Shown here: one piece after another, positions 26,016 through 34,110 of the stretch
How positions within the stretch are numbered: position 1 is the first letter of the stretch
Layout of the letters: every line of letters starts with the position of its first letter
Source: Nocardia sp. MH4
GTDB lineage: Bacteria; Actinomycetota; Actinomycetes; Mycobacteriales; Mycobacteriaceae
Length of the DNA stretch: 64,000 nt
Assembly: GCF_019266065.1 (NCBI RefSeq)
Contig: NZ_LPNR01000125.1
Location: 124,001-188,000 of the forward strand
Reading direction: 5' to 3'
Made by a program: the position numbers and the translations under genes
The notes under the pieces: generated by a model
Seen by the model: only the letters and a program-made list of their open reading frames with translations
Databases searched by the model: none
What the model was told of the DNA's origin: nothing

Positions 26016-26963
26016 ATGACCGACACCATGCGCGCCATCAGCCAGGACTCCCTCGGCGGACCCGAGGTCCTGCACGAGGTCGAACTCCCCCGCCCCCTCC
26101 CCGGTCCGAGCCAGCTGCTCGTCCGGGTGCACGCGGCCGGCCTCAACCCGACCGACTGGAAACATCGCGCGATCCCCGGATTGTTCCTGCCCGCACCGCC
26201 GTTCGTCCTCGGCTGGGACGTCTCCGGTGTCGTCGAGGCGGTCGGCTTCGGCGTCACCCTGTTCGCGCCCGGCGACGAGGTGTTCGGGATGCTGCCCTAT
26301 CCGCACGGGCACGGTTCGCTGGCCGAGTACGTCGTCGGGCCCGCGCGCGCCTTCGCCCGCAAGCCCGCGGGGATCGACCACATCGTGGCCGGGGCGACCC
26401 CACTGGCCGCGCTCACCGCCTGGCAGGCGCTGGTCGACACCGCAAATCTCGAGGCGGGCCAGCGGGTGCTGATCCACGCGGCCGCGGGCGGGGTCGGCCA
26501 CCTCGCGGTGCAGATCGCGAAGTCGCGGGGCGCGTATGTCATCGGGACGGCGAGCGCGCCCAAGCACGAGCACCTGCGCGCGCTGGGCGCCGACGAACTG
26601 ATCGACTACCGGGAGGTCGATTTCGCGCAGGTCGTGCGCGAGGTCGATGTGGTGCTCGACACGCTCGGCGAGGAGAACTCCCACCGGTCGCTGCCCACGC
26701 TGCGACCCGGCGGCCTGCTCGTCACCATCCGGGCCGGCGCCCAGGACGACCTGCGGGCCGCGGCCGCCGAGCGGGGCGTCCGGTTCGCCGCGCTGCTCGT
26801 GGAGGCCGATCACGCGGGCATGAACGCGGTCGCCGACCTGCTCGCCGCCGGCACCATCCGCCCGACCATCGCCGGGGTGTTCCCGCGGGCCGAGGCGGCG
26901 AAGGCGCACGCGATCGGCGAGACGGATCGGACGCTCGGGAAACTCGTCGTCACGATGCGCTGA
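26016..26963 (+). CDS. NADP-dependent zinc-free medium-chain oxidoreductase (quinone oxidoreductase-like)
   Basis: A 315-residue MDR enzyme. The GroES-like N-terminal half has VRVHAAGLNPTDWKHR and FVLGWDVSGVVEAVG. The Rossmann half has the motif AAAGGVGHLAVQIAKSRGAYV. The structural zinc cysteines of alcohol dehydrogenases are missing. Likely reduces quinones or enones in the cytosol. The ATG at 26016 (MTDTMRAI) gives the normal family N-terminus; the frame from 25944 overlaps the divergent AraC start. Confidence 0.87.
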   Translation: MTDTMRAISQDSLGGPEVLHEVELPRPLPGPSQLLVRVHAAGLNPTDWKHRAIPGLFLPAPPFVLGWDVSGVVEAVGFGVTLFAPGDEVFGMLPYPHGHGSLAEYVVGPARAFARKPAGIDHIVAGATPLAALTAWQALVDTANLEAGQRVLIHAAAGGVGHLAVQIAKSRGAYVIGTASAPKHEHLRALGADELIDYREVDFAQVVREVDVVLDTLGEENSHRSLPTLRPGGLLVTIRAGAQDDLRAAAAERGVRFAALLVEADHAGMNAVADLLAAGTIRPTIAGVFPRAEAAKAHAIGETDRTLGKLVVTMR

Positions 26964-27142
26964 CCGGGCCCGCGCCGCCACCGGTGGGTGGCGGCGCCGC
27001 CGGTGCGCGCGGGCGGCGCCGCATCGGCGGGAAACTCGTGAGCGGTGCCGCACGGCAGGTGGCATTGTGGACGCTGATGTGCGCACCGGTGCGAACCGGA
27101 ACGCGCGAGAAGTGCCGTGTTCGTCGACGACGAAGGAGATCT

Positions 27143-29734
27143 ATGTCCGCCCCGAATCTCACCCGCGACCAGGCGGTCGAGCGCGCCGCGACGGTGGCCG
27201 TGCAGAACTATCGGATCGAACTCGACCTCACCGACCAGCCGCGCAGCGCGGGTTCGGAAGTGTCGGACACCTTCGGTTCGAAGACCACCGTCACCTTCAC
27301 CGCCACCCCCGGCGCGAGCACCTTCATCGACCTGGTGGCCGCGCGGGTGCGCTCGGCCGTCCTCAACGGCACCCCGCTCGATGTGAGCGACTACGACGAG
27401 TCGACCGGCATCGCGCTGCCCGAGCTGGCCGCGACCAACGAACTCGTCGTCGAGGCCGACTGCGAGTACTCGCACACCGGCGAGGGCCTGCACCGCTTCG
27501 TCGATCCGGCCGACGACAACGTCTACCTGTACTCGCAGTTCGAGACCGCCGACGCCAAGCGGATGTTCGCCTGCTTCGACCAGCCCGACCTCAAGGCCAC
27601 CTTCGACATCGTCGCCACCGCGCCCGATGACTGGAAGGTCGTCTCCAACGGCGCCACCGCCGAGGAGCACAAGGTCGGCGCGGTCGTGCGGCACACCTTC
27701 GTGACCACCCCGAAGATGAGCACCTACCTGGTCGCCATGATCGCCGGCCCGTACGCGCGGTGGACCGACACCTACACCGACAGCCACGGCGAGATCCCGC
27801 TCGGCCTCTTCTGCCGCGCCTCGCTGGCCGAGCACATGGACGCCGAGCGCCTGTTCACCGAGACCAAGCAGGGTTTCGCCTTCTACCACGACAACTTCGG
27901 CGTGCCGTACGCCTTCGGCAAGTACGACCAGCTGTTCGTGCCGGAGTTCAACGCGGGCGCGATGGAGAACGCGGGCGCGGTCACCTTCCTCGAGGACTAC
28001 GTCTTCCGGTCCAAGGTCACCCGCGCGTCCTACGAGCGCCGCGCCGAGACGGTGCTGCACGAGATGGCGCACATGTGGTTCGGTGACCTGGTCACCATGA
28101 AGTGGTGGGACGACCTGTGGCTCAACGAGTCTTTCGCCACCTTCGCCTCGGTGTTGTGCCAGGCCGAGGCCACCGAATACACCAGCGCCTGGACCACGTT
28201 CGCGAATGTGGAGAAGTCCTGGGCCTATCGCCAGGACCAGCTGCCCTCGACCCACCCGATCGCCGCCGACATCCCCGACCTGCACGCGGTGGAGGTCAAC
28301 TTCGACGGCATCACCTACGCCAAGGGCGCTTCGGTGCTCAAGCAGCTCGTCGCCTATGTCGGCCTGCAGCCGTTCCTGGCCGGTCTGCGTGACTACTTCG
28401 CCGAACATGCCTACGGCAACGCCACTTTCGACGATCTGCTGGCCGCGCTGGAGAAGGCGTCGGGCCGTGACCTGTCGAGCTGGGGCGCGCAGTGGCTCAA
28501 GACCACCGGCCTCAACATCCTGCGTCCCGACTTCCTCGTCGCGCCGGACGGCACGTTCTCGAGCTTCGCCGTGGTGCAGGAGGGCGCCGAGCCCGGCGCC
28601 GGCGAGCACCGCGTGCACCGGATCGCGGTCGGCGTCTACGACGATGTCGACGGCAAGCTGGTGCGCACCCACCGCGCCGAGCTCGACCTCGACGCGACCG
28701 GACGCACCGAGGTACCCGAGCTGGCGGGCGTGGCGCGCGGAAAACTGGTGCTGGTCAACGACGACGACCTCACCTACTGCTCGCTGCGCCTGGATCCCGA
28801 TTCGCTCGACGTGGTCGTGCAGCGCATCGGGGACATCGCCGACTCGCTGCCGCGCACGCTGGCCTGGTCGGCGGCCTGGGAGATGACCCGTCAGGCCGAG
28901 ATGAAGGCCCGCGACTTCGTCGCGCTGGTGCAGCGCGGGATCGGCGCGGAGTCCGAGATCGGCGTGGTGCAGCGCCTGCTCATGCAGGCCGCCACCGCCC
29001 TCTCCAGCTACGCCGAACCGGGATGGGCCGACCAGGAGGGTTGGCCCGGCTTCGCCGACCGGCTGCTCGAGCTGGCCGGTGCCGCCGAGGCGGGCTCGGA
29101 TCACCAGCTGGCCTTCGTCAACGCGCTCACCGCGGCCGAGCTCGCACCGCGCCACACCGAGGTGCTGGCCCGGTTGCTCGACGGTGATCCGGCCGTGGCC
29201 GGTCTGGCGGGGCTGACCGTCGACACGGATCTGCGCTGGCGCATCGTCACCGCCCTGGCGGCGGCGGGCCGGATCGACGCCGACGGGATCGACGCGCCGA
29301 CCATCGACGCCGAGCTGGCGGGCGATCCGACCGCGGCGGGCAAGCGCCAGGCCGCGGCGGCGGCCACCGCGCGCCCGATCGCCGAGGTGAAGGCGCAGGC
29401 CTGGAACACCGTGATGGGTGACGATTCGGTGCCCAACATCACCGCCCGCGCCATCGTCGGCGGCTTCGCGCCCGCCGGTCAGGGCGCATTGCTCGCGCCG
29501 TATGTGGACAAGTACTTCGCCGAGATCCCGGCGGTGTGGGAGCGCCGGTCGAGCGAGGTCGCCCAGACCGTCGTCGTCGGCCTGTACCCGCACTGGGCGA
29601 TCAGCGAGGACGCGGTCGCCAAGGCCGACGAGTTCCTGGCGGGCGATCACCCGCCCGCCCTGTACCGCCTGGTCTCCGAGGGCCGGGCCGGCATCGAACG
29701 TTCACTGCGCGCCAGGGAGTTCGACGCCAAGTAA
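27143..29734 (+). CDS. pepN: Aminopeptidase N (M1 zinc metalloprotease)
   Basis: Removes N-terminal residues from peptides in the cytosol. 863 residues. The substrate-anchoring GAMEN is at 272-276, the zinc motif HEMAH at 306-310, and the third zinc ligand glutamate at 329 (LWLNESFATF). The C-terminal half is the ERAP1-like helical domain. The ATG follows GAAGGAGATCT, an ideal ribosome site. Corresponds to Rv2467. A 14-bp terminator stem follows the stop. Confidence 0.97.
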   Translation: MSAPNLTRDQAVERAATVAVQNYRIELDLTDQPRSAGSEVSDTFGSKTTVTFTATPGASTFIDLVAARVRSAVLNGTPLDVSDYDESTGIALPELAATNELVVEADCEYSHTGEGLHRFVDPADDNVYLYSQFETADAKRMFACFDQPDLKATFDIVATAPDDWKVVSNGATAEEHKVGAVVRHTFVTTPKMSTYLVAMIAGPYARWTDTYTDSHGEIPLGLFCRASLAEHMDAERLFTETKQGFAFYHDNFGVPYAFGKYDQLFVPEFNAGAMENAGAVTFLEDYVFRSKVTRASYERRAETVLHEMAHMWFGDLVTMKWWDDLWLNESFATFASVLCQAEATEYTSAWTTFANVEKSWAYRQDQLPSTHPIAADIPDLHAVEVNFDGITYAKGASVLKQLVAYVGLQPFLAGLRDYFAEHAYGNATFDDLLAALEKASGRDLSSWGAQWLKTTGLNILRPDFLVAPDGTFSSFAVVQEGAEPGAGEHRVHRIAVGVYDDVDGKLVRTHRAELDLDATGRTEVPELAGVARGKLVLVNDDDLTYCSLRLDPDSLDVVVQRIGDIADSLPRTLAWSAAWEMTRQAEMKARDFVALVQRGIGAESEIGVVQRLLMQAATALSSYAEPGWADQEGWPGFADRLLELAGAAEAGSDHQLAFVNALTAAELAPRHTEVLARLLDGDPAVAGLAGLTVDTDLRWRIVTALAAAGRIDADGIDAPTIDAELAGDPTAAGKRQAAAAATARPIAEVKAQAWNTVMGDDSVPNITARAIVGGFAPAGQGALLAPYVDKYFAEIPAVWERRSSEVAQTVVVGLYPHWAISEDAVAKADEFLAGDHPPALYRLVSEGRAGIERSLRAREFDAK

Positions 29735-29746
29735 GCCGGACCACCC

Positions 29747-29782
29747 GATGGCCCCGATCCCCCGCGGCGGATCGGGGCCATC
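29747..29782 (+). terminator. pepN terminator, 14-bp perfect stem
   Basis: GATGGCCCCGATCC (29747-29760) pairs with GGATCGGGGCCATC (29769-29782) over an 8-base loop, 12 bases after the pepN stop. Confidence 0.8.
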
Positions 29783-29851
29783 GGCCGTTCTGCCCGCCGC
29801 CTCACGTCCCGTTGCGCTTGTGCGGCGCAGCGATTTTCGGCCACCCCGATC

Positions 29852-29868
29852 TACTACGTGAAGTAGTA
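29852..29868. promoter_or_regulatory. Palindrome upstream of the SRPBCC gene
   Basis: TACTAC (29852-29857), five bases, then GTAGTA (29863-29868), followed by the AT-rich tract TTAAATT. It sits about 50 bases before the SRPBCC start, in the place of a promoter or operator. The binding protein is unknown. Confidence 0.4.
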
Positions 29869-29915
29869 TTAAATTCGGGGAAATTCCTCCCTGTCGACCT
29901 CGAGGGAGAAGCGGG

Positions 29916-30371
29916 ATGGAAACTGTCGTCGTCGAACGCGTGATCGCGGCACCGATCGAGCAGGTCTTCGACTGGTGCGCCGACACCACCAACTATGAGC
30001 GCTCGCGCTGGGTGCTCCGCGACAAGCTCATCACTCCGGGGCAGGGCGCGCCCTACGGTGTCGGAGCGATCCGCCGGCACACCTGGCTGATCGGCCACTT
30101 CCACGAGCGGATCACCCGTTACGACGCACCGCGCTCGTTCGGCTACGTGGTCGATCGGAGCTTCCCGCCCGCGCGACACGAGGGCGGTTCCCTGACCTTC
30201 ACCGCCACACCCGGCGGCACGCGGGTCGTCTGGACCACGACCTCGGAGGTCAACGTCCCGCTGCTGGGCGGACCGGTGACCCGCCTCCTCGCCAAGCCGC
30301 TCATCGGCCGGGTCTTCGGGCAGATCCTCGACACCTGTGCCGAGGAACTCGCCGCGACACCCGCGGGCTGA
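29916..30371 (+). CDS. SRPBCC (polyketide cyclase/START-like) protein
   Basis: A 151-residue helix-grip protein. It begins METVVVERVIAAPIEQVFDW, the usual first strand and helix of this fold, and ends with a long C-terminal helix. Such proteins hold a hydrophobic ligand in a cavity; no catalytic residues are assured. GAGGGAGAAGCGGG precedes the ATG. It precedes a ClpP-like pair on the same strand, but a gap of 120 bases with palindromes suggests separate control. Confidence 0.8.
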   Translation: METVVVERVIAAPIEQVFDWCADTTNYERSRWVLRDKLITPGQGAPYGVGAIRRHTWLIGHFHERITRYDAPRSFGYVVDRSFPPARHEGGSLTFTATPGGTRVVWTTTSEVNVPLLGGPVTRLLAKPLIGRVFGQILDTCAEELAATPAG

Positions 30372-30421
30372 CTCACCGGGACGGACCGAGGCGGCGTGCG
30401 CCGATCCCGTGGATTCGCTCG

Positions 30422-30450
30422 CTGCTGTGAGCAGATCCGCTGGGGGCAGC
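30422..30450 (+). promoter_or_regulatory. Tandem palindromes upstream of the ClpP-like pair (PopR/ClgR-like operator candidate)
   Basis: CTGCT-GTG-AGCAG occupies 30422-30434, and GCTG-GGGG-CAGC occupies 30439-30450, 42 bases before the first clpP start. From memory, the Streptomyces PopR site controlling clpP3-clpP4 is TCTGCC, three bases, GGCAGA; the first palindrome has the same spacing and shared core. This resemblance is suggestive only. Confidence 0.45.
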
Positions 30451-30491
30451 AAAAGGCGCGAAACACGGTGCGGGCGAGGCACCGTGGGGAC

Positions 30492-31097
30492 ATGGCACAC
30501 GACGACAAGACCCCGATGTTCAGCTGGCGGGCGCGCGAACAGCTGTTCGGGCGCCGAATCCTGGTACTGGACGGCGCGCTCGACGACGACAACGGCACCC
30601 TGCTGATCACCCAGCTCCTCACCCTGGCCGCGCAGGGCCCCGAGGCGCCGATCTCGCTGTGGATCCACTCCCCCGGCGGCTCGGTGCCCTCGATGCTCGC
30701 CATCCGCGACGTGATGCGGCTGGTCCCGTGCGAGGTCTCCACCCTCGCCCTCGGCTTGGCGTGCAGCGCCGGGCAGTTCCTGCTGTCCTCCGGCGCGCCC
30801 GGCCGCCGGTTCGCGCTACCGCACGCCCGCATCCTCATGCACCAGGGCTCGGCCGGAATCGGCGGCAGCGCCGTCGAAGTCGAGGTGCAGGCCGACGATC
30901 TGCGCTACACCGTCGACACCGTGCTCGGCCTGATCGCCGCCGACACCGGCCAGCCCTTCGATCGCGTCTACGAGGACTCCCTGCACGACCGCTGGTTCAC
31001 CGCCACCCAGGCGAAGGAATACGGCTTCATCGACCACATCGTCGAATCCTTCGACCAGGTCATCCCCAACCGTCACCGCATCGGCATCACCGCGTGA
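30492..31097 (+). CDS. ClpP-like ATP-dependent protease subunit, catalytic residues present
   Basis: Serine-protease subunit of a Clp barrel, 201 residues from MAHDDKTPMF. IHSPGGS marks the oxyanion strand. The nucleophile is the serine of LACSAGQF, aligned with GQAASMGAF of ordinary ClpP. The histidine lies in ILMHQG and the aspartate in LHDRWFTA. It is divergent from housekeeping ClpP (GLACSAGQ instead of GQAASMGA), so it is an accessory paralogue. The paired paralogue starts 25 bases downstream. The stop is followed by a separate AGAGGAG ribosome site. Confidence 0.88.
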   Translation: MAHDDKTPMFSWRAREQLFGRRILVLDGALDDDNGTLLITQLLTLAAQGPEAPISLWIHSPGGSVPSMLAIRDVMRLVPCEVSTLALGLACSAGQFLLSSGAPGRRFALPHARILMHQGSAGIGGSAVEVEVQADDLRYTVDTVLGLIAADTGQPFDRVYEDSLHDRWFTATQAKEYGFIDHIVESFDQVIPNRHRIGITA

Positions 31098-31122
31098 GAC
31101 ACGCTCTCGCAGAGGAGAACCC

Positions 31123-31713
31123 ATGACCAGCTATACGATTCCCAATGTCGTGTCCCAGCATCGCGGCGGTGAGCGGATCACCGATATCTACTCGCACCTG
31201 CTCAGCGAGCGGATCGTCTATCTCGGGACACCCATCGATTCCGGGGTCGCCAACGCGCTCATCGCCCAGCTGCTGCACCTGGAATCCGACAGCCCCGGTC
31301 AGCCGATCAGCCTGTACATCAACTGCGAGGGCGGCGATCTGTCCGCCATGCTCGCCGTCTACGACACGATGAGTTTCATCAAGGCGCCCGTGCACACCAC
31401 CTGTGTCGGCCAGGCCATCGCGGTCGGCGCGGTATTGCTGGCGGGGGGCGCGGCGGGGCATCGCGCGATGCTGCCGCACACCCGGATCGTGTTGCACCAG
31501 CCCGCGACTCGCGGTCAGGGCACCATTCCGGATCTGATCCTGCAGGCCGACGAGATCGTCCGGATGCGCGCGGCGATCGAGGCGATCCTGTCCAAGCACA
31601 CCGGGCAGACCCCGGAGACCCTGCGGCGCGACACCGACCGCGACCGCGTGTTCACCGCCGCGACCGCGCTCGAGTACGGCCTGGTCGACCGCGTACTGCA
31701 CGAGCGGGAGTGA
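31123..31713 (+). CDS. ClpP-like subunit lacking the catalytic serine (ClpR-like)
   Basis: A 196-residue ClpP-fold protein, second gene of the pair. The N-terminal processing-loop region and YINCEGGD strand are normal, and His125 (IVLHQP) and Asp174 (TDRDRVF) are kept. The nucleophile site, however, reads GQAIAVG instead of GQAASMG, with Ala100 (codon GCG, 31420-31422) replacing the serine. The subunit should be inactive by itself and probably works in a mixed barrel with the upstream subunit. GAGGAG precedes the ATG. No Clp ATPase is in the window. Confidence 0.9.
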   Translation: MTSYTIPNVVSQHRGGERITDIYSHLLSERIVYLGTPIDSGVANALIAQLLHLESDSPGQPISLYINCEGGDLSAMLAVYDTMSFIKAPVHTTCVGQAIAVGAVLLAGGAAGHRAMLPHTRIVLHQPATRGQGTIPDLILQADEIVRMRAAIEAILSKHTGQTPETLRRDTDRDRVFTAATALEYGLVDRVLHERE

Positions 31714-31787
31714 TCGCCGGGCTGTGCGCGCCCGCGGGATCGGCCCAGCCGACCCCCGCGGGATGCGGTGCGAGCACAGCCGGCGAT
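31713..31787. terminator. Nested multi-arm hairpin between clpP-like pair and SDR gene
   Basis: Outer arms 31713-31727 and 31774-31787 pair over 14 bp with one bulged G. Inside, CCCGCGGG at 31731-31738 and 31755-31762 pair, and the innermost stem is TCGGC/GCCGA (31740-31744 with 31748-31752). It lies between convergent genes and probably ends both transcripts. The nesting is more complex than other terminators here. Confidence 0.65.
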
Positions 31788-31798
31788 TCAGCAACGGC

Positions 31799-32635
31799 TC
31801 ACTGCTTTTCGATGCGATCCAGGTAGGCCCGGCGCACCCGGTCGTCGACCCGGGTGATCGCGGCGTCGTCGTTGGCGGCCTTGCGCAGGACCCGCATCAC
31901 CGGCTCGGGCACCAGCCCGGCGACATCGGCCGCCAGCCCCACATACGACGGCACCGCGGTCTCGGCGGCCCTGGTCCGCACGCTGCGGACCACGGCGGCG
32001 GCGATGTCCTCGGGGTCGACGGCGGGCAGGATGCCGTAGTCGATGCCGGAGCTGAGTTCGGTGCGCACCGCCGAGGGCAGCACCGCGCTCACGCTCACGC
32101 CGGTGGAATCCATCTCCAGCCGGGTCGCCGCGGTCAGCCCCACCACGGCGTACTTGCTGGCGTTGTACACGGCCAGGCCCTTGATCGGGAACTTGCCCGC
32201 CAGCGAGGCGACGTTCACGACGTGGCCGTAGCCGCGCGCCACCATTCCGGGCAGGGCCAGCCGCATCCCGTGGATGACGCCGTAGACGTTGACCTCCATG
32301 GTGAGCTGGTCGATCCGGTCGGACTGGTCCAGAAAGGCGCCGTTGGGCATCACGCCGGCATTGTTCACCAGGACGTCGAGCGGTCCGCCGCGCCACTTCT
32401 CGGCGGCGGCGAGGAAGGCCGCGTACGAGGCCTTGTCGGTGACGTCGAGGACATGGCCCAGCGCACGATCGCCGAGGCCCTCGGCAGCCTGCACCGCCAG
32501 CGCCTCGTCGAGGTCACCGAGCGCGACATAGGCGCCCTTGGCGGCGAAGGCCGCGGCGGTGGCCAGACCGATGCCGCGCGCGGCGCCGGTGATGGCGACC
32601 AGCGCGCCGTTCAGATCGATCCGTGGGTAGCTCAT
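31799..32635 (-). CDS. SDR oxidoreductase, third gene of the patatin-monooxygenase operon
   Basis: NAD(P)-dependent short-chain dehydrogenase of 278 residues: TGAARGIG at 17-24, NNAG near 92, catalytic serine in NVASLAG, YNASK near 157. A C-terminal extension with basic residues is typical of actinobacterial SDRs that act on steroid or lipid alcohols. Its ATG overlaps the monooxygenase stop (ATGA), so the two are coupled. It may supply or use the ketone handled by the monooxygenase. Confidence 0.86.
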   Translation of the reverse strand: MSYPRIDLNGALVAITGAARGIGLATAAAFAAKGAYVALGDLDEALAVQAAEGLGDRALGHVLDVTDKASYAAFLAAAEKWRGGPLDVLVNNAGVMPNGAFLDQSDRIDQLTMEVNVYGVIHGMRLALPGMVARGYGHVVNVASLAGKFPIKGLAVYNASKYAVVGLTAATRLEMDSTGVSVSAVLPSAVRTELSSGIDYGILPAVDPEDIAAAVVRSVRTRAAETAVPSYVGLAADVAGLVPEPVMRVLRKAANDDAAITRVDDRVRRAYLDRIEKQ

Positions 32636-34110
32636 GCCGGTACCGCCATCTCGTCGTCGTGGGTGATGCTGAAATCGTCGGGGTCGAAGGCGCTGACCCG
32701 GCGGGTCAGTTCGCCGGTGGACCAGGGCCAGCTGAAACTGTTGCGGCCGTTGGCATCCAGGTAGTAGCTCTGGCAGCCACCCGCGTTGTAGACGGTGCCG
32801 GTCAGCGCCGCCTGCACCTGCTCGACGTAGCGGGCCTGCACCTCGGGACGCACGTCCAGGACCGCCCAGCCGCGGCGCCGGGCGCTCGCGATCGCCGAGA
32901 CCAGGAAGTCGACCTGGGCCTCCAGGATCGCGAAGGCCGAGGAATGGCCGGTGCCCAGACTCGGGCCGAGCACGGTGAACGCGTTGGGGAAGCCGGTGGT
33001 GACCGTGCCGAGGTAGGCCTCGGGCGAGCCCTGCCAGTGCTCGGCCATGGTGCGGCCGTCGGCGCCGCGCACGATGTCGGCCAGCGGGGTGTCGAGGATG
33101 TGGAAGCCGGTGCCGAGGATGACGGCGTCGACCTCGGCGGTGCTGCCGTCGGCGCCGTGCACGGTGCTGCCGCGGAACTCGGCGACGGCGGTGGCGTGCA
33201 CGTCGACGTTGTCCTTGGTCAGCGACTGGAGGTAGCTGTTGGAGAACAGGATTCGCTTACAGCCGAGCAGGTAGTCGGGGGTGAGCTTGGCGCGCAGCCG
33301 CGGGTCACGCACCACCGCGCGCAGATACGCCGAGCCGACCTTCTGCACGGTCTGCATCAGCGGCCGCGGGTTGCGGAACGCCACGCCGAGGGCTTCCATC
33401 AGCCCGTACTCGACCGAACGCAAGGCCTTGTGCGCGAACGGCAAGCGCCGCATCACCCGCTTCTCGATGGCGGGCACCGGGTGGTCCAGCTTGGGCAGCA
33501 CCCACTGCGCGGTGCGCTGGAACAGGTGCAGCTCGGCGACGTCGGGCTGGATGGCGGGCACGAACTGCACCGCCGAGGCGCCGGTCCCCACCACCGCGAC
33601 GCGCTTGCCACGCAGGTCGTAGTCGTGGTTCCAGCGCGCGGAGTGGAACACCTCGCCGGGGAACTCGGCCAGGCCGGGGATCTCGGGAACGCGCGGCTCG
33701 TTCCACGGCCCGGCGGCCGAGACGACGAAGCGGGCGGTCAGCTCGCCGGTGCTGGTGTCCAGGCGCCACCGGCGGTCGGTGTCATCCCAGCTGGCGCCGA
33801 GCACTTCCACCCCGAAGCGGGTACGGGCGGGCAAGCCGTTGTCGCGGGCCACCCCGTCGACGTAGGCGAGGATCTCGGGCTGGGTCGCGAACAGCCGCGA
33901 CCATTCGCTGTTGGGCGCGAAGGAGAACGAGTACAGGCCCGAGGGCACGTCGCAGGCGCAGCCCGGATAGGTGTTGGCGCGCCAGGTGCCGCCGAAGGTC
34001 TCGGCCTTCTCGAGGATGACGACATCCTCCACGCCCGCCTCGGCGAGCTTGATGGCGGCGCAGATGCCCGAGATGCCCGCACCGATCACGACCACTTCGT
34101 GGTGACTCAT
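32632..34110 (-). CDS. Flavin-containing (Baeyer-Villiger type) monooxygenase
   Basis: FAD/NADPH enzyme of 492 residues inserting oxygen next to a ketone or oxidising a related lipid substrate. FAD motif GAGISGICAAIKLAEAG, NADPH motif GTGASA, and between them FPGEVFHSARWNHDY, a match to the Baeyer-Villiger fingerprint FxGxxxHxxxW. FGGTWRANTYPGCACDVPS is also typical. Similar enzymes include MymA and EthA of mycobacteria. ATGA overlap with the upstream patatin gene. The long frame to 35031 is a run-on. Confidence 0.9.
   Translation of the reverse strand: MSHHEVVVIGAGISGICAAIKLAEAGVEDVVILEKAETFGGTWRANTYPGCACDVPSGLYSFSFAPNSEWSRLFATQPEILAYVDGVARDNGLPARTRFGVEVLGASWDDTDRRWRLDTSTGELTARFVVSAAGPWNEPRVPEIPGLAEFPGEVFHSARWNHDYDLRGKRVAVVGTGASAVQFVPAIQPDVAELHLFQRTAQWVLPKLDHPVPAIEKRVMRRLPFAHKALRSVEYGLMEALGVAFRNPRPLMQTVQKVGSAYLRAVVRDPRLRAKLTPDYLLGCKRILFSNSYLQSLTKDNVDVHATAVAEFRGSTVHGADGSTAEVDAVILGTGFHILDTPLADIVRGADGRTMAEHWQGSPEAYLGTVTTGFPNAFTVLGPSLGTGHSSAFAILEAQVDFLVSAIASARRRGWAVLDVRPEVQARYVEQVQAALTGTVYNAGGCQSYYLDANGRNSFSWPWSTGELTRRVSAFDPDDFSITHDDEMAVPA

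Noticed and set aside
26810..29650. A 946-codon frame antisense to pepN
   Set aside because: Shadow of a well-supported gene.
31123..31713. The second ClpP subunit as a pseudogene
   Set aside because: Full length, good ribosome site, intact frame and two of three triad residues argue for a working non-catalytic subunit.
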